64,000 nucleotides of DNA from Candidatus Poseidoniaceae archaeon (GTDB lineage Archaea > Thermoplasmatota > Poseidoniia > Poseidoniales > Poseidoniaceae): contig CASIBY010000005.1 of NCBI GenBank assembly GCA_949373095.1, forward strand, positions 1 through 64,000, read 5' to 3'. Positions within the stretch are counted from its first letter, which is position 1; every line of letters begins with the position of its first letter. The notes below the pieces were generated by a model, which was not told the origin of the DNA, ran no database searches, and worked only from the letters and a program-made list of their open reading frames with translations. Both the position numbers and the translations under genes were made by a program. This document shows positions 16,248 to 27,537 of the stretch, one piece after another.

Positions 16248-17852
16248 ATGCACTGGTCCGATGTAATCGCAGAACGGCTAGCGCTGGATGGCAACGACCA
16301 TATTATTGCAACCGGAATCACACCGAGTGGAGAATTTCACATTGGCCACCTGCGGGAAATTCTCACTGGAGATATGATCACTCGGGCGGCTCGTCGTGCA
16401 GGACTCAATGCAGAACTGGTTTTTGTCGTTGATAATGCGGACCCACTGCGTAAGGTGTATCCGTTCTTAGACGCATCTTATGAGGAGTTCATTGGTCACC
16501 AACTCGGTGCAATACCGGCTCCTGACAAAGATGGAAAGCCTGATTGGGAACGTTTTGAAAACGAAGGATGGTCCTATGGCGACCACTTTCTCAAACCCTT
16601 CCTTGAGGCGCTGAAGCAAATTGGTGTAGAACCGAGATTGATTCCAAACCTCACCTCCTACCGAGAAGGAAAATTTGCTTCCTCAGCAAAGAAGGCATGC
16701 GATGACCCAGATGCAATCCGAGAAATTATTGAACGTGTATCCGGAAGAGAACTTCCTACGGATTGGTTCCCCTGGCAACCGGTTGACTCAAAGGGGTCAT
16801 TGGACGGCCTAACGATTACTGGATACGAATATCCCTTGGTCATGTGGACGGACCAATACGGCGTAAACGGCCAATCGGATATTACGAAGGGTGAAGGGAA
16901 GCTGCCATGGAGATTGGATTGGCCAGCAAAATGGGGATTCAATAACATCACTTGCGAACCATTTGGAAAAGATCACGGGGCTGCTGGCGGTTCATTTGCG
17001 ACGGGAGTTGAAATCGCTGCCTTCTTTGGGCATAAGCCACCTCAATCATTGGTCTATGAATGGATCAGCCTTCGAGGAAAAGGAGCGATGTCATCCTCCT
17101 CAGGAAATACGGTTGGACCAATAGAGGCTCTCCGTCTTGTCCCGCCGGAAATCCTTCGTCTTTTAATTGCCAACTCCAAACCAAATAAGGCTATAGAATT
17201 TGATACTGGAATGGGTTTGGTGAATCTCGCTGACGAATATGAGCGACTCTCATCTAGAGATTTTACCGAAGAACTCTCCAGTGAAAAATTGAGTCGGAGA
17301 CAACGCGTCCAAATTGAAGACGCACAAGCTGCTCTTCGTCTGTCAATGGTATCTGCTGGAGAACGAGCAGAAGCAACCTCAGTAAGTTTTCGCCACCTTG
17401 CACTTCTCGCTCAAATAAAGCTGAGGGACGATGGAATCTGGTCATCCCTCAAGGAATCCGGAGCCATTTCAGACCCCTCGTCCGTTCTCTCAGACCGCCT
17501 CACAAGAATGAGAGCGTGGATTGAATCAAAGCACTTCCCTGAAGAAATGCGAATCGTGATTCTCAAACAACCGGATGAGGCATCACTTTCAAAATTAGAT
17601 GAAGAACAACGTATGGTGATTCCCCATATCGCTGCTGAACTAGAAGCTGCTGAATGGACTGCGGAAGGAATTACGCAGGCTTTCAAAAATGCAGCAATAC
17701 ATGCTGAGGCACCGATGCGTTCGATGTACAGAGCATGCTATGCAATGTTCATGGGAAGCGAACGTGGTCCACGTTTAGCCCCTATTTTGGCGAACTGTAT
17801 TCGTGAGGATGTATGCATGTTAGCCCACGCCTGTTCAGCCCGCTTGCCGTAA
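16248..17852 (+). CDS. lysS: Lysyl-tRNA synthetase, class I
   Basis: This 534-residue enzyme is the class I form of LysRS, typical of most archaea and unrelated to the class II enzyme of most bacteria. The HIGH motif is seen in TPSGEFHIGHLREIL, and the KMSKS-type loop is GAMSSSSGNTV. Other family segments include VDNADPLRKVYPFL and FGKDHGAAGGSF. The C-terminal helical domain binds the anticodon. It has a clear ribosome-binding site (GAGGTGA). It charges tRNA-Lys, one gene for which lies at 28290. Confidence 0.95.
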   Translation: MHWSDVIAERLALDGNDHIIATGITPSGEFHIGHLREILTGDMITRAARRAGLNAELVFVVDNADPLRKVYPFLDASYEEFIGHQLGAIPAPDKDGKPDWERFENEGWSYGDHFLKPFLEALKQIGVEPRLIPNLTSYREGKFASSAKKACDDPDAIREIIERVSGRELPTDWFPWQPVDSKGSLDGLTITGYEYPLVMWTDQYGVNGQSDITKGEGKLPWRLDWPAKWGFNNITCEPFGKDHGAAGGSFATGVEIAAFFGHKPPQSLVYEWISLRGKGAMSSSSGNTVGPIEALRLVPPEILRLLIANSKPNKAIEFDTGMGLVNLADEYERLSSRDFTEELSSEKLSRRQRVQIEDAQAALRLSMVSAGERAEATSVSFRHLALLAQIKLRDDGIWSSLKESGAISDPSSVLSDRLTRMRAWIESKHFPEEMRIVILKQPDEASLSKLDEEQRMVIPHIAAELEAAEWTAEGITQAFKNAAIHAEAPMRSMYRACYAMFMGSERGPRLAPILANCIREDVCMLAHACSARLP

Positions 17853-17941
17853 TCGCGACACAGGCCTACCCACCAAGAAGGGGCTCGCTCTCAAGAGTTT
17901 GAGACATACCCTTCAAAAGGAGTCACTTACCTTGAGAGCAT

Positions 17942-19147
17942 ATGGGAGGGGTGTATTGTCCGACATGTGAGGCAGGTGTTGAAGTCACTGCCAAATATTG
18001 CCTCTCCTGCGGGCATGACCTATCACTTCAAGGCCCAATTACCGCCACAGGACATGATTTGAATCAACTGAAGGACGTCATTCGAATCCGAGACGACCTT
18101 TCAATGGCTCAGAAGTTTGACATGATTGCACAGGTCGAGGACGGTGCAGACCCCATCGCCCTTGGCATAGCAGCCGCAGCAGATGACGGAGAAAAGGCAT
18201 TGACCGAAGCATTTGAGGCGCCAACTGAAACAATGGAAATCGCACCAGCCCTCCAAAATGTAAAGTGGGGAAATTCAGCAGCTGACGCAGCGATTGACGC
18301 TACCGCATCATCAAAAGTTAGTGACCTAAAGGATTCTGGAACCTTTGATCTTGAAAATGATGTATTTCATGAAGCCATGGACCTTGGGCTCAAGGCAAGT
18401 GTTCATCTCATCCAGGCATCACAAGGCTATCCTGGAGCGTTAACAGCTGAGGCATTGAAGAGTGTACCCATCATGGTACCTCCAAAGAAGAGTTTCTGCC
18501 CTAAGTGCGGATCTGACATTCACGCAAATGCATTACTGCAATGGAAAAAGTGGACTGAAACGTCTCATACATTCCTCGCAATGCAACTTGAGGCATCTAT
18601 GAAAGCATCTCTCATGCACCTTTCTTCAACCTACCAAGATAAAATCCAAGACCTGAAAGACCAACTTTCTGACGCCAAAAATGCTGTTGCACCCTCTGCT
18701 GAAGTGGATGAGGAAAAGTTGCGCAAGAAGATTGAGAAAGAACTTCGAAAGGAGTTGGAAGCAGAAACCAAGAAATCTGCTTCTCAATCTAAAGGAAAAG
18801 GTGCTGCGAGTACTACTTCCAAACCAAAGAAGAGTTCAGCTCCAACAAAGCCCAAAGCAAAATCCGGAGGTATGTTTGGCGCCAAGAAGCCAAAGAAAAC
18901 CTACGAGGGCGAGCCGGGAGGAAAGGCTGAATGGTTCCTAGAAGAGGCATTGGATACGGTCTATGACCCACATGGAACTGGCAAACCGATCAAAGGAGCC
19001 ATGATTCTCGCACGCTCATCGGAAGGTAACGTCCGAGTTCGTGATGTCGTACGTGTTTACGCTGTCGAAGGAATTGATGGAATTTCAGAACTCGCACGCA
19101 CAAGTCCACTTACGGAATACCTCATTCAAGCCTTTGATGCGTGCTGA
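17942..19147 (+). CDS. Zinc-ribbon protein with coiled coil and Lys/Ala-rich linker
   Basis: The 401-residue protein is unrecognised. It begins with a double CxxC zinc ribbon (VYCPTC and YCLSCGHDL). A helical acidic region follows to about 190, then a second zinc-ribbon half (KSFCPKCGSDIHANAL). A charged coiled coil (EEKLRKKIEKELRKELEAE) comes next, then a Lys/Ser/Ala-rich stretch resembling nucleic-acid-binding tails. It ends with an ordered domain of about 90 residues (GGKAEWFLEEALDTVYD onwards). It sits 30 bases before the RND exporter gene. There is no signal peptide, so it is probably cytoplasmic. Confidence 0.72.
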   Translation: MGGVYCPTCEAGVEVTAKYCLSCGHDLSLQGPITATGHDLNQLKDVIRIRDDLSMAQKFDMIAQVEDGADPIALGIAAAADDGEKALTEAFEAPTETMEIAPALQNVKWGNSAADAAIDATASSKVSDLKDSGTFDLENDVFHEAMDLGLKASVHLIQASQGYPGALTAEALKSVPIMVPPKKSFCPKCGSDIHANALLQWKKWTETSHTFLAMQLEASMKASLMHLSSTYQDKIQDLKDQLSDAKNAVAPSAEVDEEKLRKKIEKELRKELEAETKKSASQSKGKGAASTTSKPKKSSAPTKPKAKSGGMFGAKKPKKTYEGEPGGKAEWFLEEALDTVYDPHGTGKPIKGAMILARSSEGNVRVRDVVRVYAVEGIDGISELARTSPLTEYLIQAFDAC

Positions 19148-19177
19148 AAAAGAAGCATTTGATGCTCACTGTACGGA

Positions 19178-22063
19178 ATGATTCTTGAGTCACCGTTGCA
19201 TCGGCTATTCATGAAGAGCGAAGCCTCCGGCTTGGAAACCGCTCTCAAACAACTTTCGCTTGCAAATCAGCGTGTAAAAGAATGGGCAAACCTACGTCTT
19301 GACGGCCTTTATTCCAACATATTGAAATCTCCCGGGACCATTCTGGTTTTGCTTATCGTCATCACCGGAATTTTTGCCCAGCAAGGGATGTCATTTCAAC
19401 AGCAAATTGATGATGACGTGGAGATCTTTCTACCTGACGGAGCTCCATCAACTGAACTTCTTCTTGAAGTTCGTACCGAATGGTCAACCGATCTTGCGGT
19501 GATCTATATTCAAACACCCAATGCGTTCAACACCGCCGACTCAACGAACATAACAGAGGAAACCTTTCTCAAAGAAATAAGTTGGATTGAGGGAGATTCT
19601 ACCAATATCAACAGCGACTCTCGGGGGAGAGGAATTGACTATGACAAGTTTGACCATGGTAGAAAAGACGGTGTGCTTTGGATTATATCTCCTGCACAAG
19701 TCATCAAGGAAATCAATTCATCTGATGGTCGGTTCAATAAGGCACTCTGTGCCAACATTGTTGACCAACGTGTACCGCTTTCAATCGATTGCAGTCAAGA
19801 CCAAACAGGTGGGGATTACAGTATCCCTGACCAGGACCGCATAGACCAAATTATAGAAGAGTCAGAGGGTGGATTTGACACCCTCTTCAAGGATACCAAT
19901 GATATGGACCCAACTGTCGATAGTGATGGAGATGGAAACTATACCAATGACATGGATGGTGACGGTATTTGGGACACCACAGCGATTGTTGTCGGCATGC
20001 ACCATGACCCAAGTGTAACGAATGAGTATGGAGACTTTTCTGAACTTTTGAATCACTTCCAAGACATCATCGACAATCGCCCGACTGAATATCAAAATAC
20101 CGAGATGACAGTGACTGGATTGACAAAAGTTCTGGAAGACATATCAAACGCAATTTATGAGGACTTGTTGATGATCCTTCCGTTCTCAGTATTGTTTACC
20201 ATTCTCATCATCACCTTCCTACACCGGTCTGCAAAAGTCGTCGTCATAACTGGAACGCCCATCATGATGGCACTTGCAATTACCTTTGGAACATCTGTCA
20301 TCCTAGACATCACGCTGACACCAATGATTGTGGCGACCTTCCCTATTCTCATCGGCCTAGGAGTAGATTATGCACTACACATGGTGAACCGCATCGAGGA
20401 GGTGCGGCGAAAGGAAATTGACAAAGCTCATGATGAAAACGAACGCCGACGAAAGCGAGGGGCACATGAGTTGGAAGTACCTGACTTGTGGGACATTGAT
20501 TTTTACAAATCATGTGTGATGGAGATGACCCGTTCAACCGGTGTTGCAGTATTCCTATCAGCACTCACTACCATTGTTGGTTTTTCCGTACTCATTGCTC
20601 CTGCAATCGTACCCATATCTCCAATTCGATCAGTTGGAATCACGCTTGTAATCGGAATTTTCTCAACCCTCATCCTTAGTATTATTCTGGTACCGACCTT
20701 ATCTTGGATGTTGAAATTCAATAAGAGAACTAATCCCTCAGTTTGGAAGAACATTGGGAAATTACCGGTTCGAGGATTCCTCATATTGCTAGTACTCACT
20801 GCTGCAGTTACCTCTTACGGTATCGCAAATCTTGATGAGATGAACAAACCAATTACCGGCTCATCAGAAGCGCCAGACGGAATTGATTCTCTCAATTCCC
20901 TCGCAGAGTATTCCCGTCAATTCAGCAGTGGACAAACATCACTGTACATCTATGATGCTGCTGAACGACCTAATCTAAATGGAACTGAAAATATTCGTGA
21001 CCTACCAGTCCTCGACTCAATGGATTACATTGAAAGCGCCATAGACCAGGTTGATGAAACTGCAACAACGAGCATCATCACCTTCCTCAAAACCATTCCT
21101 GCAACAATTACACTTACCGATGGCGTTACTGTCGGTGATGGTTCTCTTTGGGATTTGCTCCATGACCCATGTTGGGAAAGTCAAGAGATTCTGGACCTCA
21201 ACTGCCCCGGCTGGACCTTGATTCCTGTTTCAGAGCGTGAAGCGCTAAGAAAAGACATGGTCAATGTGGCGTTTGACACGTTATCAGAGGAAGTTCGGTC
21301 AATGCTGTTGAATGAAAACGGCGACAAGGCGATCGTATATGTGACCCAGCCTTACATGAATCTCAATGTGGCTGGTGAACTTAGGGATGACATCGATGGA
21401 ATTCTAACTGAAGGCCCCACTTTGCTCAATACAAGAACATCCTTACTTACGGGAGGACTACCTGTATCTCTTGATATCAACGACGGAATTCACGACACAC
21501 AGAGCAAGACCACGATAATCACATTACTCGTTCTTACGATACTTCTTGCAATTGTATTCCGTTCCCCAAGGTTAGGTATTTACACGATGATTCCAGTAGC
21601 AGTAGTTATTTTGTGGCAACCACTCCTTATGCAAAGTGGAGATGTCAACGTGAATATTTTCACAGCAATGATTGGAACGATTGTCTTTGGAATTGGTGTT
21701 GACGATGCGATTCACGTCATGCATCGAATACAGGAAGAAGGGGAATCGCCTCATGGCATCGCGTCTGCGATTGAAGAAACTGGCCAGACTATTTTTGAAA
21801 CCACCATCACCACTGTATCTGGCATTGGAGCAGGATTCCTAGCCGCATTCCCCGGCTTGGAGAATTTCTTCATGCTGATGTGTCTCCTGATTATCTTTGC
21901 ATTCCTCACCAGTTCATTCCTATTGCCTGCTATCATCACCGCAGAACATGTGTTAAGAGCTAAAATAAACGGTCATCCGTCATGGATCGATTTCGGAGAT
22001 GGAATTGCCGTTGGCCAACCCAATGTGATGAAATCTCTTGATGCAATCGTGATTGATGATTAG
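19178..22063 (+). CDS. RND/MMPL-type exporter with sterol-sensing-domain-like helices
   Basis: The 961-residue protein has the duplicated RND layout. There is a first membrane helix (ILVLLIVITGIFAQQ), a large outer loop, five clustered helices (about 335-520), a second outer loop, then five more helices. GLGVDYALHMVNRI in the first half and GIGVDDAIHVMHRI in the second are the family's conserved helix-4 motifs, with the charged residues that carry protons. The first loop has two aspartate-rich segments (VDSDGDGNYT, MDGDGIWDT) that look calcium-binding. Relatives move lipids or other hydrophobic substrates, powered by the ion gradient. The stop is eight bases from the 3' end of the convergent RNase P RNA. 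Confidence 0.85.
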   Translation: MILESPLHRLFMKSEASGLETALKQLSLANQRVKEWANLRLDGLYSNILKSPGTILVLLIVITGIFAQQGMSFQQQIDDDVEIFLPDGAPSTELLLEVRTEWSTDLAVIYIQTPNAFNTADSTNITEETFLKEISWIEGDSTNINSDSRGRGIDYDKFDHGRKDGVLWIISPAQVIKEINSSDGRFNKALCANIVDQRVPLSIDCSQDQTGGDYSIPDQDRIDQIIEESEGGFDTLFKDTNDMDPTVDSDGDGNYTNDMDGDGIWDTTAIVVGMHHDPSVTNEYGDFSELLNHFQDIIDNRPTEYQNTEMTVTGLTKVLEDISNAIYEDLLMILPFSVLFTILIITFLHRSAKVVVITGTPIMMALAITFGTSVILDITLTPMIVATFPILIGLGVDYALHMVNRIEEVRRKEIDKAHDENERRRKRGAHELEVPDLWDIDFYKSCVMEMTRSTGVAVFLSALTTIVGFSVLIAPAIVPISPIRSVGITLVIGIFSTLILSIILVPTLSWMLKFNKRTNPSVWKNIGKLPVRGFLILLVLTAAVTSYGIANLDEMNKPITGSSEAPDGIDSLNSLAEYSRQFSSGQTSLYIYDAAERPNLNGTENIRDLPVLDSMDYIESAIDQVDETATTSIITFLKTIPATITLTDGVTVGDGSLWDLLHDPCWESQEILDLNCPGWTLIPVSEREALRKDMVNVAFDTLSEEVRSMLLNENGDKAIVYVTQPYMNLNVAGELRDDIDGILTEGPTLLNTRTSLLTGGLPVSLDINDGIHDTQSKTTIITLLVLTILLAIVFRSPRLGIYTMIPVAVVILWQPLLMQSGDVNVNIFTAMIGTIVFGIGVDDAIHVMHRIQEEGESPHGIASAIEETGQTIFETTITTVSGIGAGFLAAFPGLENFFMLMCLLIIFAFLTSSFLLPAIITAEHVLRAKINGHPSWIDFGDGIAVGQPNVMKSLDAIVIDD

Positions 22064-22071
22064 AAAGGAGT

Positions 22072-22374
22072 GGAGGGAGTAGGGAGTAAGCCCCTTTCTG
22101 TTCCCTTTCGGTGATCGCATTCAACTGTGCATCCTACCTGTTCCTCGTCGTGCCGAGTTAACGGAACGGTTTGGACTTGCTCCAGCGGGGTTGCTCGTCT
22201 CATCGACGACAAGGCAATCTCGGTCTTTCAACGTCATCGTACACACCTTGCATCGTTCGTTTCTGCTGCATTGACCCAACCATTTCTGTTTGCTTCCTTC
22301 TGTCAGCCGCTTGCACTACGGAGAGGGGACTTTCCTCAGAGTCGAACTCTGTCAGCGATCCTCCTACTCCCTCC
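22072..22374 (-). ncRNA. rnpB: RNase P RNA (archaeal type A-like)
   Basis: On the minus strand the transcript starts GGAGGGAGTAGG and ends CCTACTCCCTCC, a perfect long P1 helix. Just inside the 5' end lies the universally conserved GAGGAAAGTCC (CR-I), and near the 3' end ACAGAAAGGGGCTTA (CR-V); together they form the P4 helix. An AGCAAG segment followed by CCAAAC fits the middle conserved region. About 303 bases is normal for archaea. The RNA is the catalytic core of RNase P, which trims the 5' end of tRNA precursors. The ends were set by the P1 pairing and could shift by a few bases. I saw no clear TATA box upstream. Confidence 0.9.
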
Positions 22375-22426
22375 ATGATGGACTGTTAGCCTCTCGCATT
22401 TCAATGCGCCGTTGGAAGAAAATCCG

Positions 22427-25400
22427 TCACTGATAGGGATTTTCCCCAGGAGAGGAAACTTCGGCAGAAGCCCCATATGGACCTTGTTGATCAAAAGATT
22501 CTATCTTCTTGACGGCAGGAGTTGTGCGTGACGGTGGTGTTGGTAATTCTGGATCAACTTCACGTCGCAAGCCATAGACAAGGAGAACGACAAGACTCAA
22601 CGATAACAATCCGACGACAACCAGCAAAGAAGAATTTACACTCGCTATACTTCCAAGCACACCTTCAGTACGAGGCTCGTCAACTCGGACTGTACTGGAT
22701 TGAACCGATGGTCCGTTTACAATATTAATTTCAAGCCACATCGTACCGTCTCGGGTTGGTTTCCATGAATAATCGTACAGAACAGTTTCCCCGCTTTGAA
22801 CGGCTAGTGTCCGAGCGTCTAGTTGAGTCCGAGCTCCCGATGATTCAACCAGATTGACAATTACTTGAGCCTCACCATCTGCGAGACCAAAGTTAGAGAC
22901 CATTGTAGCAATTTCTACATAATCCCCTTGATGAATATCTGATTTAGGGTCCATCTCTACCTTTGAGAACGCATACTCTGGTACCCGTTGTTCTAATGAC
23001 CAAACTCGTAGAGGTGAGTCTATGTCATTGAATACCTCATTCACTGGATGACCTGCTGCATCCATACCGGTCACCCATATTCGTAATTCAACAGAACTTG
23101 TGCGGAACACTGGGAGCATCAATTCATCTAAATCCAAAGAACCACGAACTGGAATGGATGTACCAGAGAGACGTTCACCCAAGGATTTCAAGGGCAGATA
23201 CTTCCGTTATCATAAACATATGAATTAATGCCGAGTCCCGCCTCATTTAAGGACCAATGGAGGCGAAGTGTGGATTCATCCAATTGTGAATTTTCATTCA
23301 AACGCAGTTCAAATTGCAAGCCTTTCCAATCCTCTTCCTTGAGCTCGGAATTGGCAGATGGGCGGTCAATTGCAGTCACGCTCGGGGCTTGATTGTCAAC
23401 AATGAACCAAATGAAAGCTGAGTTGTCTCCTCTGTAAATCGCCCCGTTAGGGAGCGTCGAACAATCCGCCGGTCAAACCGTAGGTATTCTCCTGAAGTGG
23501 AGCCATGAACGGTCCCGCTAGAATGAACCGTTAACGGTTTCAAGGACCACCGAATTTTCGCCTAAATTCATCTCCACATCGAGGTCCTGCTGCAAGCGCG
23601 TCTCCTGTGCGGAACCACATCAGTGAACCTGAAAGATCAAACGTGGTTCTCGGTTTCACCCAGTAGCCGGAGCGAATCGCTTCGCTTCGTCGCCAAGTTG
23701 GATTGACAATGAGTCTCTCATCAAACACAACTTCGCTTGAGAACTTCCACCCTAATCTTTCAAGAGTGAAGCGGTTTGATTGTCCTGATTGGTCCAACAT
23801 GATGATGTTTGGAATACGGAGCAGTGAGGTATCTGCATCGTAGCCCCATTCAATTGTGAAATTGGCTTCAAATGCACCGTTTCTTGAGAATAAGTCTCCT
23901 GCTTCAGTCGGTACCAGTTGACATGATTCCACATTGACGTAATTATGAGAGGAGGAGCAGATACCCGTTGATTGGTTCCAAGAGATGGTCGCAGGAGTCG
24001 GCGTATTTGAGGCCAGTGAAAGATGAATTTCAGCGAGGTCAAAGATTCCATTCTTTTCCCAAATAGGGACGCTGATGGTATTGGCTTCCCCCGGATGCAT
24101 CCATGGATTTACGCCTTGCTCCCATCCAACGGTTGCTGCTCCAAGAGAAGGTGCTCCGTTATCGTTGATTTGAACGTGGAAGAGAGGAGTTGAATACGAT
24201 CCTGAATCCATCATGAGGTGCCCTGCACTGTCTGCGACTTCCAACCAACCCACGAAGTAATCTCCGAGTGTTGCATCCGATGTGTCCAAGAGCAACGTAT
24301 ACTCATCCATCAGCAAGGTGAGGTTTTCTGGTTGCATGAGGTCGAGAGAATGGATTTCTTCGAGGTCCATTGTGCCGTCCTGATTGGCATCGTCCATCCA
24401 TGAGAGCCAAACGTGAGCCTTCGCATGTGTTGGAAGGTGAGGACGGTCACTGATGGTGAACGCCAAGGAAGTAACGGGGCTAGAATCACGATTGTCGAAG
24501 GTCTCAACATCGGAGGAAATGAGGGTCGGTGCAATGTTATCAAACAGGAAAGTGAATGATGTTTCAACCTCATGAACAACACTTTGCCCTCTGAGAGGAA
24601 TCACTTCAACGCCGAGGTCAATTGAGGTTCTTCCTGTTGGAATGCTGTAGGGGAACAGCGCGACGCCGTCGGAGTATGAAGAGGTCGTAGCGTATTCCGT
24701 CTCCATCGACCATGAACCGAACCAACGCCTGTCCTGTACGCGGTGACCCTTCATCAACGCCTTCAAATCCGAGAACCACTTCAATGTTGATGAAATCCCC
24801 AGCACGGAGGTAATGGTGGGTTGGAGTAGAGCGAATTCCATTGCTGGAGAGAACCGACCACGATTCAAGTGAAATGTCATTCTCAACACCCTGGTCGTTT
24901 CCTAAACCAAAGCTTGCTGAAACTGGTAGCATTGGACCCGTGGGTGCAAGGAAATTGACGGCCATCACGGCAGAGGGTTCGTCATCCCAAGAATCGGGGA
25001 ATTTGAACCGATGTTGAATTTCTAAGAAACTGCCCGCTGAGGTCGCACCAATTGAGCCGGACTCGCCGTCATCAAACCAGATGAGTGGGATGCCGCTTGT
25101 CGTGCACGATGAGATACTGACTGGAGTGATTGGAAGGGCGTTGACGGGGCAACGAATGTTCGTCTGCTGGCTTGGACCGAACAAATTCAATTCAACATCC
25201 CAAGAAGATTGCTCTGCATGTGTGAGAGCGTCCGACACACCAATCCCCGCGAAATCGAACGTAGCAGCTGTTTCAATCCAATCGTTGCTCGGAACAAGCG
25301 TGTTTGATACGTTTTCTACAACAAAGGAGACGGGTTCAACTGAGGCTTGTGTTTGCAGATCAGTGACAGTAAGGGAAATTGCTCCAGTACCATCCATCCT

Positions 25401-27436
25401 GACGGGCAGAGCGATTTCTTTCTGCCCTTGGACAGCAACAACCGAAGATAGTGCATCGTTCAATCCGATGACAAGTGGATGGACGGCATTGAAAGAGAGG
25501 GTCATTTCCGAGTTGTACGGGCCAAAGACCCCACCAAGGAGGACGTCTCCCGAAGACAATGAAGAACCAATACGAATCTGTAGGTTTGCCATTTCTAGCG
25601 AAGGGAGGCCAACGGTGTTTGATGCGGTTCCAAGAGCGGTATTTAGCGAGGTCAGTTCGGTTTGAGTAAGAGATACAACCTCCAAATCTTGAAGGTTGGA
25701 CAAGCCACGATTAAGGATATCTTGGCCGTTGACTGACATGGCCATAAACGGGCTTAGAGAGTTCCACGCTCAGGGGATGCGACTGCGAACTCAAAGGCAT
25801 CCACACCATCGGTCGGGAGCGCGACATCAAAGTTGGCAGAGCCTGAAGGGGATGTTGCGATGGACTGCCACATCTTACCGTTTAACAATTCATCTTGCAG
25901 GCCAAACGAACCCAAACCATTTCGTTCCATTGACCACTCAGAAGTACCATCAAGGCCGATGTCAAAGCGTAGACCTCGGACAATAGAAGTCCGAACAAGT
26001 TCAACATCAAATGTGTCCCAAGTGTAGGTTCCGGAGGTGCTCTTCATCCGGAACTGAGCCATAAAAGCAGGTGCATCTAGGTCCAAATCTCCTTGTGAAT
26101 CCATTGGGAGCCAGTTGAGACCTCCATCGATTGAAACCTCCATCACACCGGGCCGGTGACAATGTTTGATGTCTTGACCGAAGAAAAACCACTTCGGAGA
26201 TGGAACACTTCGGAGGTCACAGTACCACTGCTGGTAATGACACCGCTACTCTGCCACGAGCCAGATTGGATGTCCCAGCCGTCTCCAGTTGGATCATTAT
26301 CGAATGTTTTCATGAGATGACCATCGAACGAAATACTGCGGATTTCAGATACACTGCCTCCTGAACCTTCAACCATATGAATCTGCAATCTAGCAGATGG
26401 ATATTCTTTCCAATCAATAACTCCAAGGTCGACTTGAGTATGAGTCATGCGTTCAAAACCAGGAATCGGCATCATCGTTTGGGCGTCCAATAGTTGCCAT
26501 TCAAACACAGAAGATGGTTCAATGGTTGCGTCCATGTGCATGAATCCGTAAGAGCGTTCCTCTCCCCGTCCTAAATCACTTGGTCCAAAGGCCGGAGATG
26601 TCCAGTTCCCTTCACCGGTTCCCTGAACCACTCGAGAGGCGTGATGACGATGTCGTCAACCCAAGCCGTGTCTGAACCCGAGCTAACGCTCCCGTCTTTC
26701 AAGTACTTCCAAGTCAAGGATTGAGCCGTAGCGGGAATCGTGAAGGCTTGCTGAGCGTTGTTCACCGTTCCAGACCAGCGTTGAGTATATCCAGTGTATC
26801 TGGAACAACCTGTATTGTCAATGCAGAAGAGCAAGGTAATCATAATTGCCCTCGGAGGAAACGCTGTATTGGAAGGTTCCAGATGAGGCAGGGAGTTAGA
26901 GACACGTCAAGCGTCATACGATGACTCTTGATTGTTGGAGATGGTGCCTGCTTTGGCCAATTGTTGCCCTCCGAGACGGGCGTCTGCAACAACAGCCCAG
27001 TTAGAAGTCCCGGCCACACTCCACTCGGGTTCAAAGGCGCCAGATTCGAAATCGTAACTCCCAATCCTGAGGCAGGATCATGAAGCGAGGACGCGTTGAC
27101 GTCCATGCCGTCGTACACCGAGCCTTGGTCAAAATCACCCACTTCACTCCAAGATGAAGCTACCGAATCACTGAGGTCCGACGCCTCGATTCCAAGTTGA
27201 AGAGATTCAATCGCATGTCCGTCCGGCACACCAAGGCTCACCCTTTGATTTGCACCATCTGGCCATGAACCTACCGTGATTGATGTTGCTTGGCCCAATG
27301 TTGATGCCTTAAAACCGGTTTCTTCAGTATCAGAAAGGAGTTCATCGGCTCCAATATTGATCACTGGAAGGAGTGACGTCAAAAACAGAATTACCAAGCC
27401 GGCCGCAACCCGCTGACTACCTCGTACGCCTCCCAT
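22427..27436 (-). pseudogene. Giant secreted, membrane-anchored surface protein broken by about nine frameshifts
   Basis: Eight consecutive minus-strand segments read as one protein of about 1,670 residues. It opens with a signal peptide (VAAGLVILFLTSLLPVINIGA) and closes with one membrane helix (SLLVVVGLLSLSLVVLLVYG) and a cytoplasmic tail. The middle is beta-rich, with fragments resembling Ig-like or CARDB domains and an EF-hand-like loop (DANQDGTMDLEE). Frames change near 26885, 26850, 26630, 26145, 25750, 24690, 23540 to 23380 (at least two) and 23190. The ordered sequence continues across each break. At the 25750 junction a missing base would join ERGTL to SPFMAMSVNG. It could be a true pseudogene, a low-quality stretch of assembly, or a variable surface gene. 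The start ATG 27436 fits the signal peptide. Confidence 0.7.
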
Positions 27437-27537
27437 GTTTCTTACACAATAAATCAAGGGCCTAAAGCCTTCGGACATTTATGTCTGCATGATTGTGCGT
27501 GAAGAAATACAATAGGGCGGGTGCTCAAGGGTAGGAT

